The notes under the pieces: model-generated
Databases searched by the model: none
What the model saw: only the letters and a program-made list of their open reading frames with translations
Told to the model about the DNA's origin: nothing
Position numbers and translations under genes: made by a program
NCBI GenBank assembly: GCA_028292345.1
Contig: JAQGMN010000253.1
Location: 1-10,394 of the forward strand
DNA length: 10,394 nt
DNA from: Polaromonas sp.
GTDB lineage: Bacteria > Pseudomonadota > Gammaproteobacteria > Burkholderiales > Burkholderiaceae_C
Direction: 5' to 3'
In this document: positions 1 through 6,699 of the stretch, one piece after another
Position numbering within the stretch: position 1 is the stretch's first letter
How the letters are laid out: each line of letters starts with the position of its first letter

Positions 1-618
1 GCGCGCAAGATGCTCAGCTGCATCTACCGGGTGCAGCAGGCCAGCGGCATCAACTTCGGCGCCGGCCACCTCATGGACATCCTGCGCGGCAAGCCGACCG
101 AAAAGGTCGTGCAGTACGGCCACGACCAGCTCAGCACCTTCGGCATCGGCGCGGACCTGGCCGAGCCGCAATGGCGCGGCGTGCTGCGCCAGCTGATCGC
201 CAGCAACCTGGTGCGCGTCAACACCGAAGCCTTCAACACCCTGCAGCTGATGCCCGACGCCAAGGCGGTGCTCAAGGGCGAGGTCAGCGTGCTGCTGCGC
301 CAGCAGGCCCCGGGCGGCAAGCCCGAGCGCAGCCGGCGCGGCGCCAAGCCGGTGAAGACCTCGGCCAAGGGCATGGCCGAGGCGGCGCTGAACGCCGGCG
401 CGCTGGAGCGGCTGGCGCGCCTGAAATCCTGGCGCACCGACGTGGCCAAGGAGCACAACCTGCCGCCGTTCGTGATCTTTCACGATGCCACGCTGCGCGC
501 CATTGCCGAGCAGGCGCCGCAGGACCTGCAGGCCCTGGGCGGCATTAGCGGCATGGGGGTGAAAAAGCTGCAGGCCTACGGGGCCGAGGTGCTCAGGGTG
601 TGCGCGCAGCCCGACTGA
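1..618 (+). CDS. recQ: ATP-dependent DNA helicase RecQ, C-terminal part (5' truncated by window)
   Basis: RecQ is a 3'-5' superfamily 2 DNA helicase of recombination and replication repair. The frame is open from base 1 and ends at TGA 616-618, giving 205 visible residues, roughly the last third of a protein of about 600 residues. The two helicase lobes and the zinc-binding cysteines lie outside the window. The first ~100 residues match the RQC winged helix: LSCIYRVQQ, then HLMDILRG, GHDQLSTFGIG, and RQLIASNLV followed by a short LQL strand. After a basic, Ala/Lys/Arg-rich linker (about residues 103-130) comes an HRDC domain of about 65 residues, with LPPFVIFHDATL and the helix-hairpin-helix-like GISGMGVKKLQAYG, as in Escherichia coli RecQ. 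It converges with the histidine kinase gene, 59 bp away. Family assignment is secure; the N-terminal part cannot be judged from here. Confidence 0.95.
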   Translation, partial: ARKMLSCIYRVQQASGINFGAGHLMDILRGKPTEKVVQYGHDQLSTFGIGADLAEPQWRGVLRQLIASNLVRVNTEAFNTLQLMPDAKAVLKGEVSVLLRQQAPGGKPERSRRGAKPVKTSAKGMAEAALNAGALERLARLKSWRTDVAKEHNLPPFVIFHDATLRAIAEQAPQDLQALGGISGMGVKKLQAYGAEVLRVCAQPD

Positions 619-654
619 GCAGCGGCGTCGGGCCCTGCCGGCGTCCCGCCAGCC

Positions 655-667
655 GCCGCAGTGCGGC
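655..667. repeat. short GC-rich inverted repeat between convergent genes
   Basis: GCCGCA (655-660) and TGCGGC (662-667) are perfect complements around one central base, in the 59-bp gap between the convergent recQ and histidine kinase genes. A more distant pair, GGGCC at 630-634 and GGCCC at 665-669, could extend the structure. No run of T follows on either strand, so it is not a classical intrinsic terminator. It could still slow polymerase or be incidental in such GC-rich DNA. Confidence 0.3.
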
Positions 668-677
668 CCTGCGCAAG

Positions 678-2381
678 TCAGCCGCTGACGGCCGCTTCAG
701 CCGCCCGCCTGCCCTTGGCCAGCGCGGACTTCACCTTGTAGGCCAGCTCGTTGAGCTGGAACGGCTTTCGCAGCACCATGTCGGTATCGATGACTTCATC
801 GATGGCCTGCAGGTCCGCATAGCCGGTGGCAATGATGGCCGGCAGGCCGGGGTATTTCTGGTGCGCCTTCTTGATCAGCTCGGCGCCGGTCATGCCGGGC
901 ATCAGAAAATCGGTGATCAGCAAATCGGGCTGCGTCGCTTCGAGCTGCTCCAGCCCCGCCTGGCCATGCTCGGCCTGCATCACCTGGTAGCCGAGAATTT
1001 CCAGGGATTCGACGATGAACTGCCGGACCCGCGAATCGTCTTCCACCACCACGATGCAGGCGCGGGTGCCGTCAGACTGGGGCGCCGCATCGCCCCGGGG
1101 CATGGGTTCGGCCATTTCCTGCGCTTCTGCCAGCGGCAGCCATATCTCCACGGTCGTGCCCTGGCCCACCTGGCTTTTGATTTTCGCGGTGCCGCCCGAT
1201 TGCTGGGCGATGCCGTACACCTGGCTCAGGCCCAGCCCGGTTCCCTTGCCCAGGGGCTTGGTCGTGAAAAACGGATCGAAGACCTTGGCCAGGATTTCAG
1301 AGTTGATGCCGTGGCCGGTGTCGATGACGGAAATCACCGCATAGTCGTGTCCGGCCGGCAGGTCGGACGGCGCCGGCCCGACCGCCGTGCGCACCGTCAC
1401 CGTCCCGGGGCCGCGTATCGCGTCCTTGGCATTGATGGCCAGGTTCAGGATGGCCAGCTCGATCTGGTTCAGGTCCGCCCTGACAAAGGACACGCCCGGG
1501 GCCAGATCCAGTTGCACCTGCACCTTGGAGCCCAGCGATGCGGACAGCAGCTCCTTGACCCCTTCCAGCGCCTTGTTCAGGTCGAAGGCCTTCAGGTCCA
1601 GCGGCTGCGCCCTGGAAAAAGCCAGCAGCTGCCCGGTCATTTTCGCGCCCTGCTTGGCGGCCTTGCGGATCGTGTTGGCCATGCGCTTGAGCCGCTCATC
1701 GGTGGTCAGCAGGTCCAGCAGGTCGGCATTGCCCTGGATGATGCTCAGCAAGTTGTTGAAGTCGTGCGAGATGCCGCTGGTCAGGTGGCCGAGCGCCTCC
1801 ATCTTCTGGGTTTGCACCAGGGCCATCTGGGCGCGCTCGCGCTCGTTCATCTCGCGCATCAGGCGGTCGTTGGCCTGCGCCAGCGCGGCCGTGCGCTCGG
1901 CAATGCGGCTTTCCAGCGTTGCGTTGAGGTCCATGCGCTCTTGCAGGTCGCTGCGCGCCTGGTACTGGCGCCTACGGGCGCGCAGGACGGAAGCGGCGGC
2001 GCGCAACAGCGTTTCCGCCTTGAAGGGACGCTCCAGCAAAATGACGTTGCCCAGGCGCTTGAAGGTCATGCGGGCGTCAATGCCGGTTGTGGCGCTGAGC
2101 GGCGACATCAGCAGAACGATGGGGAAATCGGACCAGGAGGGCTGCGTTTCCAGCTTGCCGATGAGCTGGCCGATGTCCACACCGTTCAGCGCCTCCTCGA
2201 CGATCAGCGCCGCCCCGGCCGGCAGGCCAAGCTGGTCGAGCAAGTCCTGGTAGCCGGCGCAGGCATGGCAGTGGACGGCATCGCGCTGGAGAACCTGCTC
2301 GATCACCTGCGCATCCCGCCCCTTGGGCGCCAGCACCAGAATGCGCTCTTCCTGGCTATTGTGTGCCTGCATGGTCTGCAT
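678..2381 (-). CDS. hybrid sensor histidine kinase with N-terminal pseudo-receiver and C-terminal receiver
   Basis: Soluble-looking hybrid histidine kinase of 567 residues with no membrane segment or signal peptide. Residues about 13-135 are receiver-like but degenerate: the acidic pair is absent (LVLAPKGRDA) and the strand that should end in the phospho-acceptor Asp reads ALIVEEAL (58-65), while ERPF (117-120) stands where K-P-F is expected. A probable coiled coil (about 136-190) leads to the HisKA domain with H206 in GISHDFNNLL. The ATPase domain has an N-box (N313, N317), G1 DTGHGI (354-359), DPFFTTK and G2 GKGTGLGL. The C-terminal receiver (about 442-555) looks functional: E447/D448/D449, D491 in LLITDFLMPGM, T519, K539. 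The ATG at 2381 overlaps the end of the KaiC-like gene by 26 bp; an ATG at 2372 is also possible. Neither has a good ribosome-binding site, which suggests translational coupling. The input signal is inferred to come from the KaiC-like partner. Confidence 0.93.
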   Translation of the reverse strand: MQTMQAHNSQEERILVLAPKGRDAQVIEQVLQRDAVHCHACAGYQDLLDQLGLPAGAALIVEEALNGVDIGQLIGKLETQPSWSDFPIVLLMSPLSATTGIDARMTFKRLGNVILLERPFKAETLLRAAASVLRARRRQYQARSDLQERMDLNATLESRIAERTAALAQANDRLMREMNERERAQMALVQTQKMEALGHLTSGISHDFNNLLSIIQGNADLLDLLTTDERLKRMANTIRKAAKQGAKMTGQLLAFSRAQPLDLKAFDLNKALEGVKELLSASLGSKVQVQLDLAPGVSFVRADLNQIELAILNLAINAKDAIRGPGTVTVRTAVGPAPSDLPAGHDYAVISVIDTGHGINSEILAKVFDPFFTTKPLGKGTGLGLSQVYGIAQQSGGTAKIKSQVGQGTTVEIWLPLAEAQEMAEPMPRGDAAPQSDGTRACIVVVEDDSRVRQFIVESLEILGYQVMQAEHGQAGLEQLEATQPDLLITDFLMPGMTGAELIKKAHQKYPGLPAIIATGYADLQAIDEVIDTDMVLRKPFQLNELAYKVKSALAKGRRAAEAAVSG

Positions 2382-3885
2382 TCTGCAAATTCATCATGGG
2401 CGTGCCGCCGCGATAGGTGGGCAGGCCAGTCAGCACACCTTCGAAACCCTCCAGCGCCTCGCCTATCTCGACCCCGTGGACGCTGTTGAGACGCAGCTCA
2501 TGAATCGTCTGCGCATGGTCGCTGGCGCGGCTCTTGATCACGGTGACAGCGCGGCGCAGCCGGCCGCTGGCCTCGAAAAACCGGAGCAGCACGGTCGCAT
2601 CGCTCAGGTAGCTCAGATCGACATCGCTGCGCACATCGCCGATCAGACCGTGCTGTCCCAGCACCAGGATGGTGGTGACGCCTTGCTGGTTCAGATAGGA
2701 CAGCAGCTCGTGCATCTGCAGCGTCAGGAACTTTTCGCCCGGCATGGCATGCAGGTAGGCGTTCAGGCTGTCGATCACGACGAAGGTGACGCCGCCTGCC
2801 TCGATGTTCTGGCGCAGCATGTAGGCAAATTCACCCGGCGCCAGTTCCGCCGGGTCGATGCGGTGGATGCTGAGATGGCCGCTTTCAATGTAAGGGCGCA
2901 CATCCATGCCCAGCGCGGCGCTGCGCACGAACAGCGTGCCCAGCCCTTCGTCGAACAGGTAGAAGGCCACCCGCTCTCCCCGCTCCAGCGCGGACAGCAC
3001 CGCCCGGATGGACATCGAGGTCTTGCCGATGCCCGACGGCCCCACCAGCAGCGTGCTGGTGCCGGGCACCAGCCCGCCGCCCATGAGCCGGTCCAGGCCC
3101 GGCGAGCCGGTGGAACGCGCCACCGCAGAAAAATCCCGGCCATGCTCGGCGGCCACCAGCCGCGGAAACACCTGCAGCCCGCCGGTGTCGAGGATGAAGT
3201 CGTGGTAACCGCCGCGAAACTTGATGCCGCGCATCTTGATCACGTTCAGGCGCCGCCGCTCCTTGCCGAACTCCTGGGCAGTCTGCTCCAGCGCGATCAC
3301 GCCATGGGCAATGCTGTGCAGCCGCTGGTCGCCGGTCTCGGCGGTCTTGTCGTCGAGCAGCAAAACGGTGCATTTGCGCGTCGAGAAATAATTCTTGATG
3401 GCCAGGATCTGCCGCCGGTAGAGCAGCGGGTTCTGGGCCAGCAGCCGCAGCTCGGACAGGCTGTCGAACACGACCCGCGCCGGCAGGGCCTCGTCCACCG
3501 CCCGCATGATGCTTTTGGTGGTTTCACCCAGCTCGATCTCCGAAGGGTGCAGGATGGATTGTTCTGTATCCGGGTCCATGCCGGCATCGTTGATCAGCTG
3601 GAAAAGGGTGATCTCGTCGAGGGACCAGCCATGGCTGCTGGCGATTTCATGCAGCTCTTCGGCGGTTTCCGACAGCGTGATGTAAAGGCCCTGTTCCGAC
3701 GCCCGAACCCCTTCCATCAGGAACTGCAGCGCCAGCGTGGTTTTTCCGGTGCCGGGGGAGCCTTCGATCAGGTAGACGCGGTTCTGGGTCAGGCCGCCCA
3801 ACAAAATGTCGTCCAGGCCGGGGATGCCCGTGGCGATGCGCGGGGATTTCCCGATGGCCTGTTCAGGGACGATGGGGTTGTTCAC
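2356..3885 (-). CDS. KaiC-like double-domain RecA-fold ATPase
   Basis: A 509-residue protein with two RecA-like modules in the order of cyanobacterial KaiC CI-CII. CI has GIPGLDDILLGG, Walker A GSPGTGKT (42-49) and Walker B VVFDS (D141). CII has GSPGLDRLMGGG, Walker A GPSGIGKT (282-289) and Walker B VVIDS (D372). The Glu-Glu pair of KaiC is Ser72-Glu73 in CI and Asp312-Glu313 in CII. The positions of KaiC S431/T432 read Ser425-Tyr426 in my hand alignment. Only about 16 residues follow the FEGVLTGLPT block, so the longer C-terminal segment that binds KaiA is missing. Start: GTG 3885 is chosen because AGCAGG lies 7 nt upstream; an in-frame GTG at 3915 has no such site. No kaiA or kaiB is nearby; the next gene is a histidine kinase that overlaps its stop. 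It is therefore probably an ATP-dependent regulator of that kinase rather than part of a true clock. Confidence 0.92.
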   Translation of the reverse strand: MNNPIVPEQAIGKSPRIATGIPGLDDILLGGLTQNRVYLIEGSPGTGKTTLALQFLMEGVRASEQGLYITLSETAEELHEIASSHGWSLDEITLFQLINDAGMDPDTEQSILHPSEIELGETTKSIMRAVDEALPARVVFDSLSELRLLAQNPLLYRRQILAIKNYFSTRKCTVLLLDDKTAETGDQRLHSIAHGVIALEQTAQEFGKERRRLNVIKMRGIKFRGGYHDFILDTGGLQVFPRLVAAEHGRDFSAVARSTGSPGLDRLMGGGLVPGTSTLLVGPSGIGKTSMSIRAVLSALERGERVAFYLFDEGLGTLFVRSAALGMDVRPYIESGHLSIHRIDPAELAPGEFAYMLRQNIEAGGVTFVVIDSLNAYLHAMPGEKFLTLQMHELLSYLNQQGVTTILVLGQHGLIGDVRSDVDLSYLSDATVLLRFFEASGRLRRAVTVIKSRASDHAQTIHELRLNSVHGVEIGEALEGFEGVLTGLPTYRGGTPMMNLQNADHAGTQ

Positions 3886-3892
3886 TGTAAAA

Positions 3893-3898
3893 CCTGCT
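3893..3898 (-). promoter_or_regulatory. ribosome-binding site of the KaiC-like gene
   Basis: On the minus strand AGCAGG (one mismatch to AGGAGG) sits 7 nt before GTG 3885. It favours this start over the in-frame GTG at 3915, whose upstream region has no purine-rich site at suitable distance. Confidence 0.6.
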
Positions 3899-3984
3899 CT
3901 TGAAGGAGGGGCCACCTCAGGAATGGCAAACGGACCTGCGTGGCGAATGGGCTGCGAATGAATGAAAAAAAATTAATCAGCAGA

Positions 3985-3993
3985 TGTATAGCA
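3985..3993 (-). promoter_or_regulatory. possible extended -10 promoter element of the KaiC-like gene
   Basis: On the minus strand the sequence reads TGC-TATACA, a TGn-extended -10 hexamer with TATACA at 3985-3990, about 100 bp before the GTG start and inside the A/T-rich part of the gap. No good -35 hexamer stands 17 bp upstream, which extended -10 promoters can tolerate. This is a guess from consensus only. Confidence 0.3.
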
Positions 3994-4020
3994 CAGGCAA
4001 ATTGCTTCCCTGGTAGGACT

Positions 4021-4059
4021 TTTCAAACAAGTTCTGACCCCTTATCGGCTTTTTTGAAA
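4021..4059. repeat. TTTCAAA/TTTGAAA inverted repeat enclosing a GGGGTCAG core
   Basis: TTTCAAA (4021-4027) and TTTGAAA (4053-4059) are perfect 7-bp complements with a 25-nt spacer. On the minus strand the spacer contains AAGGGGTCAGAAC. GGGGTCAG cores of this kind occur, as I recall, in extragenic repeats and transposase-associated sequences of many proteobacteria, so this may be a remnant of such an element. It lies upstream of the putative promoter of the KaiC-like gene. The inverted repeat is seen directly; the origin is inference. Confidence 0.4.
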
Positions 4060-4100
4060 TTGGTATGCCGCGGCGCTCGGCAGTGCCCCGCCTGACGGCC

Positions 4101-4127
4101 CCTGAAAGCGCAACCCTGGTTTTCAGG
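4101..4127. repeat. 7-bp inverted repeat downstream of the AAA gene
   Basis: CCTGAAA (4101-4107) and TTTCAGG (4121-4127) are perfect complements with a 13-nt loop. It lies about 110 bp beyond the stop of the tandem AAA gene in its direction of transcription. No T-run follows on the minus strand, so it is at best a Rho-type 3'-end structure or an operator. Confidence 0.35.
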
Positions 4128-4132
4128 CCCAT

Positions 4133-4194
4133 GGCCGGCAATTGCCCGTCTGCATGCGAAGGCCGGCAATGAAGGACAAATCGATGCATGCCAA
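4133..4194. repeat. diverged tandem direct repeat, two units
   Basis: Unit 1 (4133-4160) is GGCCGGCAAT, 8 nt, then TGCATGCGAA. Unit 2 follows with no gap (4161-4194): GGCCGGCAAT, 14 nt, then TGCATGCCAA. The outer blocks match at 10/10 and 9/10 positions, while the inner segments differ in length and sequence. Each block holds a self-complementary hexamer (GCCGGC, GCATGC). It lies 41-102 bp beyond the AAA gene stop. The function is unknown; paired protein-binding sites or an old duplication are possible. Confidence 0.55.
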
Positions 4195-4234
4195 CGCGCA
4201 GGCGTGGCGAACCTGCCCATGATCGGAACAGGCG

Positions 4235-6688
4235 CTAGCGCATGAACCCCATGCCCCGCCCTTCCCGCACCTCGGGCTTGATGCGGTGCTCGGCTTCGAG
4301 CTGCGCCAGGAATTCCTCGGCGGCCAGTTCCGCCTCCAGAATCACGCCCTGCCGCTTGACCGCCGCGAAGTCGCCGGGACACAGCTGCGTGAGCTGGGCC
4401 AGCCGCTGCGCCAGCGCGCCGGTGAGCAGGCCGGCGTCGCCGGCCAGCGCTTCGGTGGTGAACATGGTTTCGCGCTGCTCGCGCGTCAGCGGCATGAACC
4501 GGATCTTGAAGGTGAAGCGCCGCAGCGCCGCCTGGTCCAGGCTTTCCAGCAGGTTCGTGGTGCAGATGAAAATGCCCGCGTAGCGCTCCATGCCCTGCAG
4601 CATCTCGTTGACTTCGGTCACTTCATAGGTCCGCTGGGCGCCGCGCCGGTCCTGCAGGAAGCTGTCGGCCTCGTCGAGCAGCAGCACTGCTTTTTCCAGC
4701 TCGGCTTCGCGGAACATGGCGGCCATCTTCTGCTCGGTTTCGCCGACGTATTTGCTCATCAGGTCGCTGGCCTGCTTGATCAGCAGCGGCTGCTCCAGCG
4801 CCTGGGCGATGTGCTCGGCCAGCGCGGTCTTGCCGGTGCCGGGCGGGCCGTAGAAGCACAGGCTGCCGTGGCCCCGGCTTTTGAGCGCCTGCACGATGCG
4901 TGGAATCTCGAACCGCGACTCGACGTTGAGCATCGCCAGGTCGTACGTCGTGACGTTGCGGCGGCCCGCCGGTTGGGCCTGATTGCCCAGCGCCACATCG
5001 GCGTTTTTCAGCTGGCGCTCGATCAGCGACTCCAGAATTGAAGCCCCCACGCTCCCCACAACGCGCGGTTCGCTGCCCCCCGAGGAGGCGCTGCGCCTGC
5101 GGTCCGGCGAAGCCGGTCCCGTGGCCCAAACTGGTGAAGAAAGAGCCTGCACGCCCGGCTGAATGCCCATGGGCGCGTCCAGACCTTTTTCAGGCGCGCT
5201 GGCCAGCCGGGCAAAGCGCACCGCCGTGCGGATCTGCGCAGGCGTCAGTCCCTTGCGGGCGGTGAGCCTGGCGATGAACGCATCGCTGACCTGCACGCCT
5301 TCGAGCGTCTTGCGCACGATGCCTTCGCGCGCGCCGGGCGGCGGCGAGCGCAGTTCCAGGTGGTAGGCAAAGCGGCGGCGGAAGGCCGGGTCGATCTGCT
5401 CGATGCGGTTGGTCACCCAGAGCGTGGGCACGGTGTTGGTTTCCAGGATCTGGTTGACCCAGGCCTTGCCGCTGACCGAGCCGCTGGCCGGCGCGGTCAA
5501 CTGATCGGAACGCGCCATCAGCTGCGCGGCTTCGCTGGAAATCGGCGGAAACACGTCCTCGACCTCGTCGAACAGCAGCGCCGAATGCATGCTGCCCTTG
5601 AGGAACACCTGCGCGATCTGCAGCGAGCGGTAGCGGTCGCGCCCGCTCAAAGAATTGCCGTCGCGGTCGGCATATTCGACCTCGAACAAATCCAGCCCGG
5701 CGGCCTGCGCCACCACCTTGGCCAGTTCGGTCTTGCCGGTGCCGGGCGGGCCGTAGAGCAGCACATTCACGCCCGGCTCCTTGCCGGCCACCGCATGGCG
5801 CAGCAGCGACACCAGCACCTGCGCGTCTTCCTGCACAAAGGCAAAGTCGCCAAGGCCCAGCAGGCTGCGGGTCGCGGGCCGGGTGAAGACCGCCATCAAT
5901 TCGCTGTGGTCGCGGTACTTGCGCATCAGCACGGGCGGCAGCTTCTCGCTGACCTTCATCAGGTCGGCCAGGTCGGTGATGTTGTGCTCGGAAATCAGGT
6001 TCTCGACCATGCCGATGCGCTCCAGCCGCGAGCCGGGCCGCAGCGCCTCGGCCACCTCGGGCGCCTTCACGCCGGCGACGTCGGCAATCGCCGCATAGGC
6101 CTCGGGCGCGTTGTTGACCTTGAACTCGACCAGCAGCGAGCGCAGGTCGCGCTGGTAGCGCGCCAGCGTGCCGTAGAGCAGCAAGGCGCGCTCGGCCCGG
6201 TTGAGCTGCAGGAGGCTGGCCAGCGCCTCGATGTTTTTCTCGACCAGCGTGGACTGTTTTTTCAGCGCCAGCGCCAGCCAGTCGCCGGTGGCGCTGAGCA
6301 CCGACAGCAGGTCCTTGGGCTGGTCCTTGGCATGCTCGTCGAGGTAGAAGAACAGCGTACCTTCCTCGTAGGGGCCGCGCCAGACGCCATGGCGCGCCAT
6401 GAACTCGGCGTCGCTCAGGCTTTCATGGTCCTGCCAGAACTCGTTGCCCTTGCAGCGGCGCCCCAGGAATTCGCGCAGCCGCTGCAGCGCCGGCAGGGGC
6501 CACACCAGGTGCCGGCCGGACAGCGACAGCAGGCTGGTCAGGTCGCGCCGCACATTGAACTTGGCGCCCTGGCGCGCGGCCAGGTTGAGCACGAAATGCG
6601 AGCACATCAGGTCCAGCACCGGCGCGTCTTTCAGCCCGGGGGACAGCAGCCATTGCTGCGGATGCTCGACAAGGGAACGCTTGTTCAT
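4235..6688 (-). CDS. tandem AAA+ ATPase of unknown substrate
   Basis: An 817-residue protein with an N-terminal, mostly helical region (1-270) that I do not recognise, then two AAA+ modules. Module 1: Walker A GPPGTGKT (313-320), Walker B LLFDEVEDVF with D374/E375, sensor-1 N427 in WVTN, arginines at 437-439. Module 2: Walker A GPPGTGKT (614-621), Walker B LLLDEADSF with D672/E673, sensor-1 N712 in CTTN, arginines 723-724. Both modules keep their catalytic residues. The layout suits the Ycf46/SpoVK/Vps4-like ATPases (COG0464 type), which remodel proteins. Start: ATG 6688 has GGAG 7 nt upstream; the frame extends to TTG 6718 without better support. The linker (about residues 500-550) contains low-complexity sequence encoded by a palindromic repeat. 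The gene stands alone on its strand, 349 bp from the KaiC-like gene and divergent from threonine ammonia-lyase. Its cytoplasmic role is not deducible from the window. Confidence 0.9.
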   Translation of the reverse strand: MNKRSLVEHPQQWLLSPGLKDAPVLDLMCSHFVLNLAARQGAKFNVRRDLTSLLSLSGRHLVWPLPALQRLREFLGRRCKGNEFWQDHESLSDAEFMARHGVWRGPYEEGTLFFYLDEHAKDQPKDLLSVLSATGDWLALALKKQSTLVEKNIEALASLLQLNRAERALLLYGTLARYQRDLRSLLVEFKVNNAPEAYAAIADVAGVKAPEVAEALRPGSRLERIGMVENLISEHNITDLADLMKVSEKLPPVLMRKYRDHSELMAVFTRPATRSLLGLGDFAFVQEDAQVLVSLLRHAVAGKEPGVNVLLYGPPGTGKTELAKVVAQAAGLDLFEVEYADRDGNSLSGRDRYRSLQIAQVFLKGSMHSALLFDEVEDVFPPISSEAAQLMARSDQLTAPASGSVSGKAWVNQILETNTVPTLWVTNRIEQIDPAFRRRFAYHLELRSPPPGAREGIVRKTLEGVQVSDAFIARLTARKGLTPAQIRTAVRFARLASAPEKGLDAPMGIQPGVQALSSPVWATGPASPDRRRSASSGGSEPRVVGSVGASILESLIERQLKNADVALGNQAQPAGRRNVTTYDLAMLNVESRFEIPRIVQALKSRGHGSLCFYGPPGTGKTALAEHIAQALEQPLLIKQASDLMSKYVGETEQKMAAMFREAELEKAVLLLDEADSFLQDRRGAQRTYEVTEVNEMLQGMERYAGIFICTTNLLESLDQAALRRFTFKIRFMPLTREQRETMFTTEALAGDAGLLTGALAQRLAQLTQLCPGDFAAVKRQGVILEAELAAEEFLAQLEAEHRIKPEVREGRGMGFMR
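5043..5130. repeat. GC-rich palindromic repeat embedded in frame in the AAA gene
   Basis: The segment has strong hairpin potential: GCCCCC (5075-5080) with GGAGGC (5084-5089), one C-A mismatch and a CGA loop; AGGCGC/GCGCCT around one base (5086-5098); CCGGC-GAA-GCCGG (5104-5116), extendable across a T-T mismatch to 5101-5119. The pattern CCCCCACGCTCC... GCCCCCCGAGG matches my memory of a dispersed intergenic repeat of Comamonadaceae. Here it is read through without a stop or frameshift and gives residues 520-549 of the AAA protein, a Ser/Arg/Gly-rich stretch between the two ATPase modules. Hairpins are seen directly; membership in a repeat family and the exact ends are inferred. Confidence 0.6.
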
Positions 6689-6695
6689 GGACAGA

Positions 6696-6699
6696 CTCC
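6696..6699 (-). promoter_or_regulatory. ribosome-binding site of the tandem AAA gene
   Basis: GGAG on the minus strand, 7 nt before ATG 6688. This decides the start against the in-frame TTG at 6718, which would add 10 residues. Confidence 0.7.

Larger units (their letters stand above)
3886..4234. other. 349-bp intergenic region between the tandem AAA gene and the KaiC-like gene
   Basis: The only stretch above 300 bp without a gene. Both flanking genes are on the minus strand. The half nearest the KaiC-like gene (about 3957-4060) is A/T-rich compared with the rest of the window, with an A-run at 3964-3972, and is the likely promoter region. The half nearest the AAA gene is GC-rich and carries a 7-bp inverted repeat (4101-4127) and a diverged tandem repeat (4133-4194). 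Short open frames cross it on the minus strand, but they have no recognisable ribosome-binding site and no recognisable domain. No terminator with a T-run was found after the AAA gene. Confidence 0.7.

Noticed and set aside
600..2489. 629-residue plus-strand open frame opposite the histidine kinase
   Set aside because: It is antisense to a gene with complete kinase motifs. Its His/Gln/Arg/Leu-rich composition is what GC-rich third positions give in an opposite frame, and it has no recognisable domain.
2323..3903. 526-residue plus-strand open frame opposite the KaiC-like gene
   Set aside because: Antisense shadow of a gene with intact Walker motifs; no domain or plausible start signal.
3886..3915. 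Upstream GTG start (3915) for the KaiC-like gene
   Set aside because: No ribosome-binding site at suitable distance; GTG 3885 has AGCAGG with 7-nt spacing. The longer form cannot be fully excluded.
3977..4382. Minus-strand short frames (70 and 119 residues) between the AAA gene and the KaiC-like gene
   Set aside because: No ribosome-binding site or recognisable domain; the longer one overlaps the AAA gene end in another frame; composition is like translated non-coding GC-rich DNA.
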